Assembly: GCA_031553045.1 (NCBI GenBank)
Contig: JAVBLZ010000004.1
Coordinates: 20,514 to 84,513 of the forward strand
DNA: 64,000 nt
Reading direction: 5' to 3'
From: CALXQW01 sp031553045
GTDB lineage: Bacteria; Verrucomicrobiota; Verrucomicrobiia; Opitutales; Intestinicryptomonadaceae
Notes under the pieces: generated by a model
Told to the model about the DNA's origin: nothing
Database searches by the model: none
The model's input: only the letters and a program-made list of their open reading frames with translations
Program-made: the position numbers and the translations under genes
Part shown: piece after piece, positions 34,701 to 44,890 of the stretch
Layout: each line of letters starts with the position of its first letter
How positions within the stretch are numbered: the first letter of the stretch is position 1

Positions 34701-37433
34701 TTACTGGAAATACTTCTTTATCAACCCATCCAACGTTGCGTTTGAAAGGACTGCCGTATGCGGAATCAAAAGATATTGCCAAGACTTGCCGTTTATTTCT
34801 TTGGTGTGTGTCGTAGCATATTCGCACCATTCTTTTGCTGCGGTCGCTTTTGCTTTAACAATATCGTCAGACAGATCTTTTTCAGCCTTCGTTTCGCATA
34901 AGAGCATTTTGTCTTTCATCTCCACGATGAAGTCGGGTTCGTATTCTTTTCCTGAAACATATTCTATACAAATATCACGACTACTTGGCTTGAACCATTT
35001 TTCGACTTCGTTTGCATCTTCCAAAATTTCAGAAAAGCGACGTTCGGTGTCTGAATCAAATTTCATTTTCGGATACAGACACTTTTTGTATCCTGTGAAA
35101 ATTATGTCCTTAATGTCTCGCTTTGTAAAAACTGGATTTCTGAATGACTGCTCGTTGTCTCCCGAGCTGATAGTATAATTGTTCCCAGACAACACTCTAA
35201 ACCCTTTGCAAACTGTCGCCTCATATTCGTTTGCCTGAGTCTCGTAATGCTTGAACATTTCATCGTGCAAATACGTGGAAACTTCCTTACGATTAAATAA
35301 AATCACTTTCTTGACTTCCTTTTCACCCTTGATGTAAGAGCGCAAGAAATTTGCGTATTGGCGAGCGATAGAATTCATTACAGACGCATTGTCGTCGTAA
35401 TTTATGTCGTTAAAATCGACAAGAGCTGCAATGATGATGTTTTCAGGGGTTTGGTCGTCATCGAGTTCTTCGGCTTCGATTACATAGCCTGCATTTGTTT
35501 GCAAATGCTTAACGAGTATATCGCTCGAGACAGCTTCAAATTTACGGAGCTTTTCTGTGTCTAGCGTAAAATCTTTGAAGAACAATCTGCTTTCGCCTTT
35601 TGGCGTGATAACGATGCGCGGAACATTTATTGTGAGCTCCTGAATTATGCTGATGGTATTTTCGACGCTCTTTCCGATTTCAATCTTTGGTTTTTCTTCA
35701 AGGCTCAATTCGGCTTGTGGAACAATTTGAATGCGCTTCTCCTCAACAAGGGCGACTATTTTTTTGACCACTTCTGGCTTCGACAATTCTTGAACAGAAG
35801 ACAAGTGCTCAAAGTTATCCTTAATCACTTCGTTTGTGATTTTTGCGATTTCTTTTTCCTCTTCCGATTGGAATGAAAATTTTTCTGCTACCTTTTCTTG
35901 AAGAGAAGGCGTACCTTGTCGCGCTATGCCCGTAACTGATACTTCGGGTTTTTTACCCGCAATAATGTTATCTATGGCGCTTCCGACACGTACGGCAACT
36001 TTGCCTTCCATAGGAATGTCTCTACCTAAAACGACAGTTTGCCTGATAAGAGAATTTGGATCTTTTGCATAGTCCACAATTTCTTGAAATTTGTCGTGCG
36101 ATACAATTGTGAGCCTGTCAACCGAAGGTTCGCCTGTGCGCTTGCCATAAGGTAAACGCAAGCCGCGTCCAATGGATTGTTCTACAAGCGTTTTGGAATT
36201 TGCCGCACGCAATGGGACAATCGTGTAAAGATTCGTCACGTCCCAACCTTCCTTTAGCATATTGACGTGTATGACAATTTCTATCGGATTACTTGGGTCT
36301 TCAACGGTAAGAAGATTTGTAATAACTTCGTCTTTTTCTTCGCCTGACGTATTTGAATGTACTACCAAAATCTTATTAGCGTATCTTCCGCCGAAAAAGT
36401 CTTGGCTGCCCAAATATGCCTCAAGAGTCTTTGCGTGGTTGATGTCTATCGCGACAACAAGCACAAAAGGTTTTACAGTATTAACTTCTTTGTTGGCGGC
36501 ATACGTGATCAAATCGGCCTTTGTCGATTCGTGTATGCACATTGCGTCGTGCAACTTTATGCGTTCAAGCTCGTCTTCTGAATATTGTTTAGGGTCAAAA
36601 TTCTCACGCGTGGCAACGGCGGGTTCTTTTACAAATCCGTCGCGTATGGCGCAAGCAAGCGGGTAATTGTAAATGACATTTTTGAAAGAAACAGCCTTGC
36701 TGCCTTTTTCAATCTGAGGAGTTGCGGTAAGTTCTAATCCTAATACTGGCTTTAAGTCATTCAAGGCTTCCCAGCCTGCAGAAGCGCGATAGCGGTGAGA
36801 CTCGTCCATAATTAGAACCAAGTCTTCCTTGCTGGCCAAGTATTCAAAATAACTCTCGCCTATGGTTTCATTCAAACGACGTATACGGGCAAGAGATTTG
36901 CTTGCGTCGTCATCTGCAAGTTTGCCTTTGTCGCGTGCGGTGATTTTTGCGATGTTGAAGATATTTATGACAACATCGGAAATCATATCGGGGCGAACGC
37001 CTATGCCGCTTTCATAATTTTCACCTGTCACAATAATGGGCGGATTCTGCGCAAATTCGCCAATTCCCTTAAAAACATATTTTGGTGAATTCGGAGTAAA
37101 GTCCGCATGCAATTTTTGATAAATTGTAAGATTGGGTGCAACTATGAAAAAGTTTTTGACGTTATAAACCAAACGCAAATACGCAATGAAAGCACCCATC
37201 AAACGCGTTTTACCAACACCCGTGGCAAGAGCAAAACAGATGGAAGGAAACTCACGCTCAAAATCGACAACACTGCCATACTCGCTTTTGATTATCTCAA
37301 GTGCCTGCGCAATATCCGCACCTTTTTCAGGAGAGCAGATTTCACACACTCTGTCCAAAATCCCCAGCGACTCCCTCTGCGGAGCCCTCAAACTCAACCT
37401 ATTAGAAATTGTATTTACGTCTTTTATGCTCAT
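34701..37433 (-). CDS. res: Type III restriction enzyme, Res (helicase-nuclease) subunit
   Basis: 910 residues. Superfamily 2 helicase: Walker A ATGVGKTRLMG near residue 70, DESHRYR near 208, and helicase C motifs (VHVNMLKEGWDVTNLYT, LVEQSIGRGLRLP). A C-terminal PD-(D/E)XK nuclease follows: EPDFIVEMKDKMLLCETKA near 828-846. This is the complete layout of type III Res, which with Mod cleaves DNA after ATP-driven movement between two sites. It starts 11 bases after the NDT-like gene that separates it from mod; in standard type III loci mod and res are adjacent. Confidence 0.92.
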   Translation of the reverse strand: MSIKDVNTISNRLSLRAPQRESLGILDRVCEICSPEKGADIAQALEIIKSEYGSVVDFEREFPSICFALATGVGKTRLMGAFIAYLRLVYNVKNFFIVAPNLTIYQKLHADFTPNSPKYVFKGIGEFAQNPPIIVTGENYESGIGVRPDMISDVVINIFNIAKITARDKGKLADDDASKSLARIRRLNETIGESYFEYLASKEDLVLIMDESHRYRASAGWEALNDLKPVLGLELTATPQIEKGSKAVSFKNVIYNYPLACAIRDGFVKEPAVATRENFDPKQYSEDELERIKLHDAMCIHESTKADLITYAANKEVNTVKPFVLVVAIDINHAKTLEAYLGSQDFFGGRYANKILVVHSNTSGEEKDEVITNLLTVEDPSNPIEIVIHVNMLKEGWDVTNLYTIVPLRAANSKTLVEQSIGRGLRLPYGKRTGEPSVDRLTIVSHDKFQEIVDYAKDPNSLIRQTVVLGRDIPMEGKVAVRVGSAIDNIIAGKKPEVSVTGIARQGTPSLQEKVAEKFSFQSEEEKEIAKITNEVIKDNFEHLSSVQELSKPEVVKKIVALVEEKRIQIVPQAELSLEEKPKIEIGKSVENTISIIQELTINVPRIVITPKGESRLFFKDFTLDTEKLRKFEAVSSDILVKHLQTNAGYVIEAEELDDDQTPENIIIAALVDFNDINYDDNASVMNSIARQYANFLRSYIKGEKEVKKVILFNRKEVSTYLHDEMFKHYETQANEYEATVCKGFRVLSGNNYTISSGDNEQSFRNPVFTKRDIKDIIFTGYKKCLYPKMKFDSDTERRFSEILEDANEVEKWFKPSSRDICIEYVSGKEYEPDFIVEMKDKMLLCETKAEKDLSDDIVKAKATAAKEWCEYATTHTKEINGKSWQYLLIPHTAVLSNATLDGLIKKYFQ

Positions 37434-37444
37434 AGAATTAAAGT

Positions 37445-38623
37445 TTACGCCAAATCTTCTTCTTTAATAGTTTCCCGAATTGCTTTTTTGAGGGCATCTG
37501 GCTTCTTCTTATCGTATTGTATTATGTTTATATGCTTAACGTCAAAATGTATATTGCTATAGTGAGATTGCTCGCATATATAAATAATTGGCTTCCCTGA
37601 TTGTACAGCATATCCAGCTTCAAAATATACACCTTGATTATGATATGTTAGATCGCAGATAAGGAATTTTGACTTATCAATTTCTTCCTTAATTTTTTCT
37701 ACTATAATTTTAGTATGCCGCTGTTTGTCTACTCTTACACATTTTATTTTTAATTCGGATTCAACAAGTGTATGAAGCGTATTTTTATAGAATTTATCCA
37801 TATCGCGTTTATCTTTAACGCATAATTCCAAATTATATTTAGCTCTAAAATCTTTTTTAGCCTTTTCAAGATTTTGTAATGGAATAGACTGAACACCAAT
37901 AGAATCACATACTACAATATCCGCCATTTTGCCGAATTTCATTGCTACGAAGCATTGAGGCTTAATTTGAGTAGATCTTGTTGATTTTTTAGCTCCAGAT
38001 GATTTATCTACTGCCTCTAATGCGTGCGTCAATCCTTCTTCAGTAAGAGTTACTCTAAGTATTTTTCCGCTTGTTCCTGCCGTAGTTACGGAAACATAGT
38101 GCTCTTTTTTTAAACTACCAATAGTAGATGTTATATGGTCGAAATTTCGGCTGAAGAACGATTCATAATTATTTCCCATTGTCGATGTAAATGCACCTCC
38201 ATGCGGCGCAACTTGAACCGCTTCAAAACTATCACTATCCTGCGCTTTTTTCGCAAAATTCTTTAAGACTCTCAAAGAAATAGCACCAAGGCTTGGGAAT
38301 TTTTTTGAAATATCCTTGTATCTGAAAAATTCATAATCATTCGATTTTGCAGGGATCTGAGCTTCATTAGATAACACTACAGGAATTTTATCTTTATGAA
38401 AAACACAATATTCATTGAGAAGGCTAAATAAGTTAAATCTTTCATCTACACTAAGATTTAATAGAAAGACCTTAAATGAATTTGTATTTTCCAATCCATA
38501 AATGCATTTATTGCTTTTGTATATACTTATCCCATCATAATCTTTATATGTCGACTGATAATGACCTGTAAGTGGACATGTTTTTTTAGAAATATTTGCA
38601 AGGCTACTGAAGAAATCACTCAT
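37445..38623 (-). CDS. NDT-like (nucleoside 2-deoxyribosyltransferase fold) protein inside a type III R-M operon
   Basis: 392 residues. The C-terminal region (about 225-392) has the NDT-type pattern: CFVAMKFGKM, then EEIDKSKFLICDLTYHNQGVYFEAGYA and KPIIYICE. These are the hallmarks of the nucleoside 2-deoxyribosyltransferase fold, which also occurs in nucleotide-sensing or NAD/nucleotide-cleaving proteins of defence loci. The N-terminal 200 residues match nothing I know. It overlaps the end of mod by one base (TAATG) and ends 11 bases before res, so its translation is coupled to mod. The DNA is more A/T-rich than res. Possible roles: nucleotide-depleting effector, or a modifier or sensor of the Mod-Res pair. 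Confidence 0.75.
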   Translation of the reverse strand: MSDFFSSLANISKKTCPLTGHYQSTYKDYDGISIYKSNKCIYGLENTNSFKVFLLNLSVDERFNLFSLLNEYCVFHKDKIPVVLSNEAQIPAKSNDYEFFRYKDISKKFPSLGAISLRVLKNFAKKAQDSDSFEAVQVAPHGGAFTSTMGNNYESFFSRNFDHITSTIGSLKKEHYVSVTTAGTSGKILRVTLTEEGLTHALEAVDKSSGAKKSTRSTQIKPQCFVAMKFGKMADIVVCDSIGVQSIPLQNLEKAKKDFRAKYNLELCVKDKRDMDKFYKNTLHTLVESELKIKCVRVDKQRHTKIIVEKIKEEIDKSKFLICDLTYHNQGVYFEAGYAVQSGKPIIYICEQSHYSNIHFDVKHINIIQYDKKKPDALKKAIRETIKEEDLA

Positions 38624-40464
38624 TACTCATTGCCTCCGAATAGGTTGAGTTGGGATTTGTCGGAAGGTTTTTGTTTTTTAAAGGATTTTTTGGAGTCGGG
38701 GGATGGAATGGGTTCGGCTGGTTGAGACATGGGGAGGTTTTTGATTTCCAGGGAATAGTCGTCGTGGTTCCATTCGCATTTTTTGAGGATGGCTTTGGGA
38801 ATCTTTTTTAGAGTCAGGTTGGCGTAATCGTCGGCTTTGCCGTCGAAGGATCCGCAACAAATGAGAAGTGATGACTTTTTGCCGACTTCCGAATTCAACT
38901 TTTTGAGCATTTGTCCCGTCAGGTGTTGGGTTGTGACGTAGATGAAGTCAGACTCTGTAGACTTGCCTTGCTGCCAGTAGATGTCGGGGCTTGGGTTGTA
39001 TGTAAAATTTTCAATTTTGCACAAGGCACGGACAAGCATGACGTTGTCGAATTGCTTGTTGATGATGGGGTTGCTCCACTCGTCGAACTGTATGAGGCTT
39101 GGCGCCAAGTTGTAATAACGGAAACCGCCGCCGCCTTGCCAATTTACAGACTTTGAAATACCGCCTTGGTCTGTACCATCAATTACCTTCTGTAAACGTG
39201 GCACACAATGAGTGTCGCAATGATCGCCCAATTCAATACCTATCCAACGACGCCCCATTTTATGAGCAACAGCCGCCGTCGTCCCCGACCCAAGAAAACT
39301 ATCTAAGACCAAGTCATTGGGTTTGGTTGCTAATTCAAGTATTCTTGCGATCAATGCCTCGGGTTTTTTCCCCATAGGGAAACGAACATCTCCTTCTTTT
39401 GTTAAATTATTCAGCGGAAACCCAGACCAGTATGTTCCGAGCTTTTCCTTTTTGATCAAAGAGCATCCTTTTCTTTCAGCGGAATCTTTAAGCCATATTA
39501 CACGTCTTATTGTAGGGCTGATATACAAATGTTCAACCAATTTATTTTTGTCTCTTCCTGTTTTGGGAACATATGACGCAACAAGCAATTCATCATTATT
39601 TAGTGCCTTAAATTCTTCAATTATTCGCGTTCTTATACTGGTTTGCGCATTGGTATCGGAAAAAATATTTTCAAAATTTTCTTTGTATACGGTCTCTCTA
39701 TCTTCACCCGATTTTTGCAATGAATTTACTGTTGTTCGCTTTATTCCCTTGTACTTTTTTACGACAATAGGATCACCAGAACCATCTTTAATAGTTCGTT
39801 CTTCAATAAATTCACCCTTGTCTACTATTATGCTAGTATATTTCCAGCTACTTTCATTGGCTTCCATTTCATCGATAAGCGCAAAAAGATCTGTTTCCTC
39901 ATATACGTCATTAAATTTTTCAAATATAGTATAATCTTTTGCATATACCAAAATGTATTCTATATTTTTTTTAAGACGTTTGTCTTCTCCTCCACCACTA
40001 GCGCCCGCCGTTAACTTCATTTCAACGCTTATCTGATTGATGAAATTTTGACGACCGAAAACTTCATCTAGCAAAACCTTTGCATAAGCAAACTCATCAT
40101 CACTCAATTGACAGAAGAAAATTCCATCTTCCATAAGTAAATTGCGAAAGATTTGAAATCTATCGCGCATGAGGGATAGCCAAATAGAATGCTCGAGTCC
40201 GTCGTCGTAGTGTTCAAAGGCGTTGCCAGTGTTGTAGGGTGGGTCTATATATATGCACTTAACTTTGCCTGCGTAATCCTGCTCAAGAGCTTTTAGCGCG
40301 AGCAAATTGTCGCCCTTGATAAGCATATTGTCAAAAATATCATCTTTGCCATGACGCACCTTGGCATGATACGACTTGCCCGAATCCTCCAACAAAATCC
40401 TCGGCTCCAAACTCGTCCGCTTATCCTTCCCAATCCACGTCAACTCTAATTTTTGCTTGGTCAT
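38623..40464 (-). CDS. mod: Type III DNA methyltransferase, Mod subunit
   Basis: 613 residues. The catalytic motif DPPYNTGNAF is near residue 72 and the AdoMet motif FLGSGTTAAVAHKMG near 389; this order (DPPY before FxGxG) is the beta class used by type III Mod. The middle part (about 100-365) is the target-recognition region and is clearly more A/T-rich than both ends. It gives site recognition and N6-adenine methylation to the Mod-Res complex. It begins 29 bases after the phosphoesterase-STAND gene and its stop overlaps the NDT-like start. Confidence 0.92.
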   Translation of the reverse strand: MTKQKLELTWIGKDKRTSLEPRILLEDSGKSYHAKVRHGKDDIFDNMLIKGDNLLALKALEQDYAGKVKCIYIDPPYNTGNAFEHYDDGLEHSIWLSLMRDRFQIFRNLLMEDGIFFCQLSDDEFAYAKVLLDEVFGRQNFINQISVEMKLTAGASGGGEDKRLKKNIEYILVYAKDYTIFEKFNDVYEETDLFALIDEMEANESSWKYTSIIVDKGEFIEERTIKDGSGDPIVVKKYKGIKRTTVNSLQKSGEDRETVYKENFENIFSDTNAQTSIRTRIIEEFKALNNDELLVASYVPKTGRDKNKLVEHLYISPTIRRVIWLKDSAERKGCSLIKKEKLGTYWSGFPLNNLTKEGDVRFPMGKKPEALIARILELATKPNDLVLDSFLGSGTTAAVAHKMGRRWIGIELGDHCDTHCVPRLQKVIDGTDQGGISKSVNWQGGGGFRYYNLAPSLIQFDEWSNPIINKQFDNVMLVRALCKIENFTYNPSPDIYWQQGKSTESDFIYVTTQHLTGQMLKKLNSEVGKKSSLLICCGSFDGKADDYANLTLKKIPKAILKKCEWNHDDYSLEIKNLPMSQPAEPIPSPDSKKSFKKQKPSDKSQLNLFGGNE

Positions 40465-40493
40465 AGTGATAAAATACTTTTATTAATCTAGAA

Positions 40494-43400
40494 TTAAAGA
40501 ATTTCTTTTCCTTCTATATTATCTAGCTTTTCTCTAATTTGTGTTTTTAAGGATTTAGAAATAGATTCTTTATTCATGAGCATATCCATTTCACTCGCGT
40601 CTTTTGCAGAGCCCATATCTTCTCCTCTTTTAATTAACTTTTCAAATACACTAGCAATTAAGTCCTTTTCGGCGCTACTCAATTTTGATGAATGTATTTT
40701 GCAATTTAATGTCCAAAAAACTACAGCATTCATATATCTACTTTTTAAATTTTCTGAATTTCTATACCAATCATTTAGTAGCTCGATGCCCTTGCGAATA
40801 TTTGTAAAAAATATTACTAATATTGCCATCAATCTTATGTCTTTTGTATTTTTGCTTGAATTGGATATTTCCTCTAACACCTTTGTCAATGTGATGGATG
40901 AAGCATTTTCGGACAAATTGAGAAGCAATATCGGAGGAATCCGTTGCAAACACATATCTTTCATGAATTTTATGATTTCACTTACGTTTTCCTCATTTGA
41001 ATCTCCATATTTTTCCATGCTTCTAAGTAGCATATGCCTTAGGCTTGGGCTATCGAATATAAATTTCAAAAATTTCAAATTAATATTTATTATATAACGA
41101 TAAAATAGAAAAAGATTTTCCAAATGAGATATGCGGTTCTCTTTTCCGCAATCTATTAAATTTCTTGTCAGTCTAGCATAATAAGGGAGGATGTGAAGAA
41201 TTTTTGAAATTTCACTTTTTGTTTTATGGAAAACCTCTGAATCATGATTTACTCTATGGTCATGACTATCCACTTGCTTTAGTTTTCCTTCGTGGTTAGA
41301 ATCTACAACTCTATTGCTATTGTTCGTTTCCACATGCCCCTTTAAATCCTGAACCATTTCATGCACATAGGTGGATAATTCCGTTTTTTCGAATTCATCA
41401 AATGTATAGAGTTCGTTTTTCTCTTTTAGTGATTTCAACAAAATACTATTCACTATTTCCAAAAGCTCCGCTTTGCCTGTCTGCAAATCTGAAATGTATT
41501 CTAATGATCTTAAATATAATACAATATCTTTTTCATTTTTAATAAGTTCATCAAATAGAGACTGATTTTCCATTAAGCACTTGGACAGAAAGAAGTAAAA
41601 ATAAAAATCGAAAGAAAATCTCACTGTTTCATTATTTGTCTTAATAATAATTTTTTTATTAAATAGGAGATCTAATTTTTTTAATAAAGCTTCTGGATGC
41701 CCTCTTTTTTCAACGAAATCTATTTTCAATTTTACAAATTCCAACACAGGAATATCATTTGTTCGTCTTTTATACATTTCATATGACAAAACTCTTAAAA
41801 AGGAGTCTCGAATTTTCGATGATTCAACTTCTTCAGAATCAAATGCACCTAGCAATATTCGCAAGTACGTATCAACTAAAGCATATTCGTTTTCAATATC
41901 ACTAACCTTGTGGCTTTTATTTTGCAAGATGTTAAATACCATCAAAAGTGACATCGGGGTTCTTGGTATTCTTAATTTAGAAAATATAGATATGGTTTGT
42001 TGTAAAATTGCTTCTTGCTCAAAATTAAAATATTTTTTCCACTTTGTTAAAGCCCCGCGCAAGAAGCTAATATTTATTGGATCAATGCTACAAGGTATAT
42101 ATTCTATATCAGTGAAGTCATCTATCAGCAGACTTCCCATAATACTTTCTTTTGTTGAACCGATAAAACGAATTTTATTCTTTTTAATATATTCATACAG
42201 AGCTTGTTTTGATTTTGGTCTTACTTGGTCTGAATCCATATTATCTATAAGAATAACCAATTTATTATTTCTCAATATTTCATCAAAAAATGTGTCATCT
42301 GCTTTAATTTCTTTCTTTAGCATCCCAATCAATACCGATTCACCACCTGTGAGTTTATTCATGTCAAGCAGGACTGGAATATAGTTGAGGGAATTTCCGA
42401 TGATCATTTCATTGTAGAAATATTTTAGCATGGCGCTCTTGCCCGATTGAGACGGACCAGATAATATATAATTATTTGGTCCATGGATAATGTCTCTTAC
42501 ATTTAATAAACCTTCATCACGTGCTGATTTAGAAATCTTTCTTATATCGTTTGGATAAAACAATTCTGAAAAAGAAACTTTCTCCGTGTTATTAAGTGGA
42601 AGGACGTCAAAAATGCCATCGATGGACTCTTCTCGGGGTAAATCAGACCTTATATCAATGATTTTATTATCAAGCGTGGTTCGTTTATTTTTTGGGAGGA
42701 ACTTCAAATACCCCGACATTAATTCGCTGGCAGCAAAAGAGTTTTTATTTTGATCCAATTTGTATGTGGATAGTTTCAAAGATTCATTTTCCCCATTGCC
42801 AGGATAATATTCTATAAGATTAAATCCAACATCTTTTATTTTTGAAGAATGTATGGCAGGGCAAGCTATTACACGATACGTAGATTCTGCTTTTGATATA
42901 GAATATTCATCTTCATCGTGGACATGTCCATGAAGTAATATGTCAATTTTTTTTACAAGATGAGCTTCGACATTTTTTCTATTTAAATCAGTCAAGTATG
43001 TCATTGGATGATGAATACATGCTATACTAATAGCAGCCGAGTCAGAATTTGATATATCTGGTATTTTTTCGAGTTCTTTAGTCGATATATACAAACTCCC
43101 GTGTTCTGTTCTACTTTGGGATGCAAAAAGAGCAGAATCCAACTCCACACATATTACGGAGTTGATGCGCTTAACTGACAATACTCCTGTTTGATATTTG
43201 CTAAATTTGTTTCTAAATTTTTCAAAGGCCAAAATCTTCTTTTTATAAATAGGAAACAAATATTCATCCGAAAGAATGTTGGATGCATCTTCATCTATTG
43301 ATTTTTCTAAGCGATCATTTTCTGCGTCCCGATCGATATCATGATTGCCTGGCACCATTACAATCTTATCAAGAGGCAATCCTAGTTGTACAGTAATAAA

Positions 43401-43604
43401 ATTATTTAATATTGGATAAAGAATTTCGTATGACTCGTCTTTGCCGTCATTTACCAAATCTCCAGAAATAAATATCATATCGATTTTCCCAACATCTCGT
43501 TTTACAGTTTCTGCAACATTGGATAATCTTTCACGTATTGTTTCAGAATTTTTCCCGTTCAAGTGAATATCTGAGATATGTAATATTTTTATGTTATCTT
43601 CCAT
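40494..43604 (-). CDS. Calcineurin-like phosphoesterase fused to STAND-like P-loop ATPase
   Basis: 1036 residues. Residues 1-250 are a complete metallophosphoesterase: DIH near 11-13, SGDLVND, PGNHDID near 86, CIHHPM and LHGHVHD (the metal ligands). Residues about 370-560 are a P-loop domain: SGPSQSGKSAMLKYF near 381, Walker B KLVILIDNMD near 450, then a sensor-like GSTKES. The rest is helical with no recognisable repeats, as in the sensor part of STAND/NACHT-like defence proteins. A plausible reading is a sensor-ATPase whose effector is the phosphoesterase (nucleic acid or cyclic nucleotide cleavage). The gene is very A/T-rich, starts 59 bases after Fic and ends 29 bases before mod, so it lies inside the restriction operon. 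I do not know a named system with this order. Confidence 0.8.
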   Translation of the reverse strand: MEDNIKILHISDIHLNGKNSETIRERLSNVAETVKRDVGKIDMIFISGDLVNDGKDESYEILYPILNNFITVQLGLPLDKIVMVPGNHDIDRDAENDRLEKSIDEDASNILSDEYLFPIYKKKILAFEKFRNKFSKYQTGVLSVKRINSVICVELDSALFASQSRTEHGSLYISTKELEKIPDISNSDSAAISIACIHHPMTYLTDLNRKNVEAHLVKKIDILLHGHVHDEDEYSISKAESTYRVIACPAIHSSKIKDVGFNLIEYYPGNGENESLKLSTYKLDQNKNSFAASELMSGYLKFLPKNKRTTLDNKIIDIRSDLPREESIDGIFDVLPLNNTEKVSFSELFYPNDIRKISKSARDEGLLNVRDIIHGPNNYILSGPSQSGKSAMLKYFYNEMIIGNSLNYIPVLLDMNKLTGGESVLIGMLKKEIKADDTFFDEILRNNKLVILIDNMDSDQVRPKSKQALYEYIKKNKIRFIGSTKESIMGSLLIDDFTDIEYIPCSIDPINISFLRGALTKWKKYFNFEQEAILQQTISIFSKLRIPRTPMSLLMVFNILQNKSHKVSDIENEYALVDTYLRILLGAFDSEEVESSKIRDSFLRVLSYEMYKRRTNDIPVLEFVKLKIDFVEKRGHPEALLKKLDLLFNKKIIIKTNNETVRFSFDFYFYFFLSKCLMENQSLFDELIKNEKDIVLYLRSLEYISDLQTGKAELLEIVNSILLKSLKEKNELYTFDEFEKTELSTYVHEMVQDLKGHVETNNSNRVVDSNHEGKLKQVDSHDHRVNHDSEVFHKTKSEISKILHILPYYARLTRNLIDCGKENRISHLENLFLFYRYIININLKFLKFIFDSPSLRHMLLRSMEKYGDSNEENVSEIIKFMKDMCLQRIPPILLLNLSENASSITLTKVLEEISNSSKNTKDIRLMAILVIFFTNIRKGIELLNDWYRNSENLKSRYMNAVVFWTLNCKIHSSKLSSAEKDLIASVFEKLIKRGEDMGSAKDASEMDMLMNKESISKSLKTQIREKLDNIEGKEIL

Positions 43605-43663
43605 AGTAAATATAGCATGTTAAATTATTTATCATTAAATAATAAAAATTATTGTTAAATGTT

Positions 43664-44773
43664 CTAAAGTAAATCCTTATCTTCTGCTATGTTGAGGAGG
43701 TCAGTTAGGGCGTAGGCGGCGCCAGAGCGTCCGGCGGCGGGGATTACGGTTTTGATTATTCCGTTATCTTCCAGTTGTTGCAGAAGAGTGTAAACTCTTG
43801 CGCGCGAGGGGGCTTTTTCGAGCGGAAGATTGCTTTGGCGGAATATTGGCTTCTTGAACATAGCGTCGAGCAGCGGGATCGCGTATTGGGACGACGTGAT
43901 TTTCAGTATCTTCGCTTTTGTGTTGTCGTAGTAAGCGAGAATGTCGTTTGCAATTCGGAAATTATATTCCGACTGCCATGTAATTGCATCCAAAAATAGC
44001 TCGACCCATTGTGTCCAATTTTTGTCTTTTGTAATGGACAGCAAAGAGTCTTTATAGCGCATTTCATTCAACTCAAGATATTTGCTTATATACAAATACG
44101 GCCTCGAAATTATCTTCTTTTGAAATAAAAACAGAGGTATCAGCATGCGCCCCAAACGTCCGTTGCCATCGCTAAACGGGTGGATTATTTCAAACTGTCC
44201 ATGCACAATCGCCGCCTGTACAAGCATGTCTTTTTCCGTGAAACTCACATAGTCGATTAGATTGTCCATATACTCTTGAACAATCAGCGGATTGGGTGGT
44301 ACAAAGCGCGCCCGTTCTATCCCCAAACTTTCCGAACCTATAAAGTTCTGAACGCTTCGTATTTGTCCAGGATTTTTACTATTTCCCCTGACATCTGAAA
44401 GCAAAATAGCGTGAAGCTCTTTTATAAGCCCCATGCTTATATCGCGTCTACCTAGTTCTTCGACGCCATATTTGATCGCCTTGCGGTAATTTAAAACTTC
44501 AAAAATATCGTTCTTTGTTTCGTCGGATTGACCGCTGACTCCGGCCTCAAACTTCAAAACTTCTACGGTATCGACTTGCGTACCTTCGATTTTACTCGAT
44601 ACGGTTGCTTCCGTATTCATTAAAGGCGAGAGCAGGAGTTCCGGATTTTTTAGGCTATTTAAAATCCCATTAAAATTCGCAACTGCGCGATTAGCTTCCC
44701 CAATTCTCGGAATGAGATTGAGCCAATCTATGTCAATTTCTGGAAGTTTATCTGGAATACAAGTCTCTGCCAT
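43664..44773 (-). CDS. Fic family protein (class II) with C-terminal winged helix
   Basis: 369 residues. Fic motif HPFSDGNGRLGR near residue 194 and N-terminal inhibitory motif SSKIEG near 60, so it is a self-inhibited class II AMP transferase. The C-terminal 70 residues (SRARVYTLLQQLEDNGIIKT) look like a winged helix, which could bind DNA, for example the TTGTGTA-type sequences just upstream. It lies between the SNF2 helicase and the phosphoesterase-STAND gene, on the same strand. Function in the system unknown: possibly a guard or regulator. Confidence 0.88.
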   Translation of the reverse strand: MAETCIPDKLPEIDIDWLNLIPRIGEANRAVANFNGILNSLKNPELLLSPLMNTEATVSSKIEGTQVDTVEVLKFEAGVSGQSDETKNDIFEVLNYRKAIKYGVEELGRRDISMGLIKELHAILLSDVRGNSKNPGQIRSVQNFIGSESLGIERARFVPPNPLIVQEYMDNLIDYVSFTEKDMLVQAAIVHGQFEIIHPFSDGNGRLGRMLIPLFLFQKKIISRPYLYISKYLELNEMRYKDSLLSITKDKNWTQWVELFLDAITWQSEYNFRIANDILAYYDNTKAKILKITSSQYAIPLLDAMFKKPIFRQSNLPLEKAPSRARVYTLLQQLEDNGIIKTVIPAAGRSGAAYALTDLLNIAEDKDLL

Positions 44774-44890
44774 ATTGTTGCTAATTTATATGGAATCGGC
44801 AAATTGTGTCAATAATTTAATGTTTTTTCTTTAAACAAATGCATGTTGAATATATATTTTAGCTGATTTTTACGAAATAATTCAATTGTG

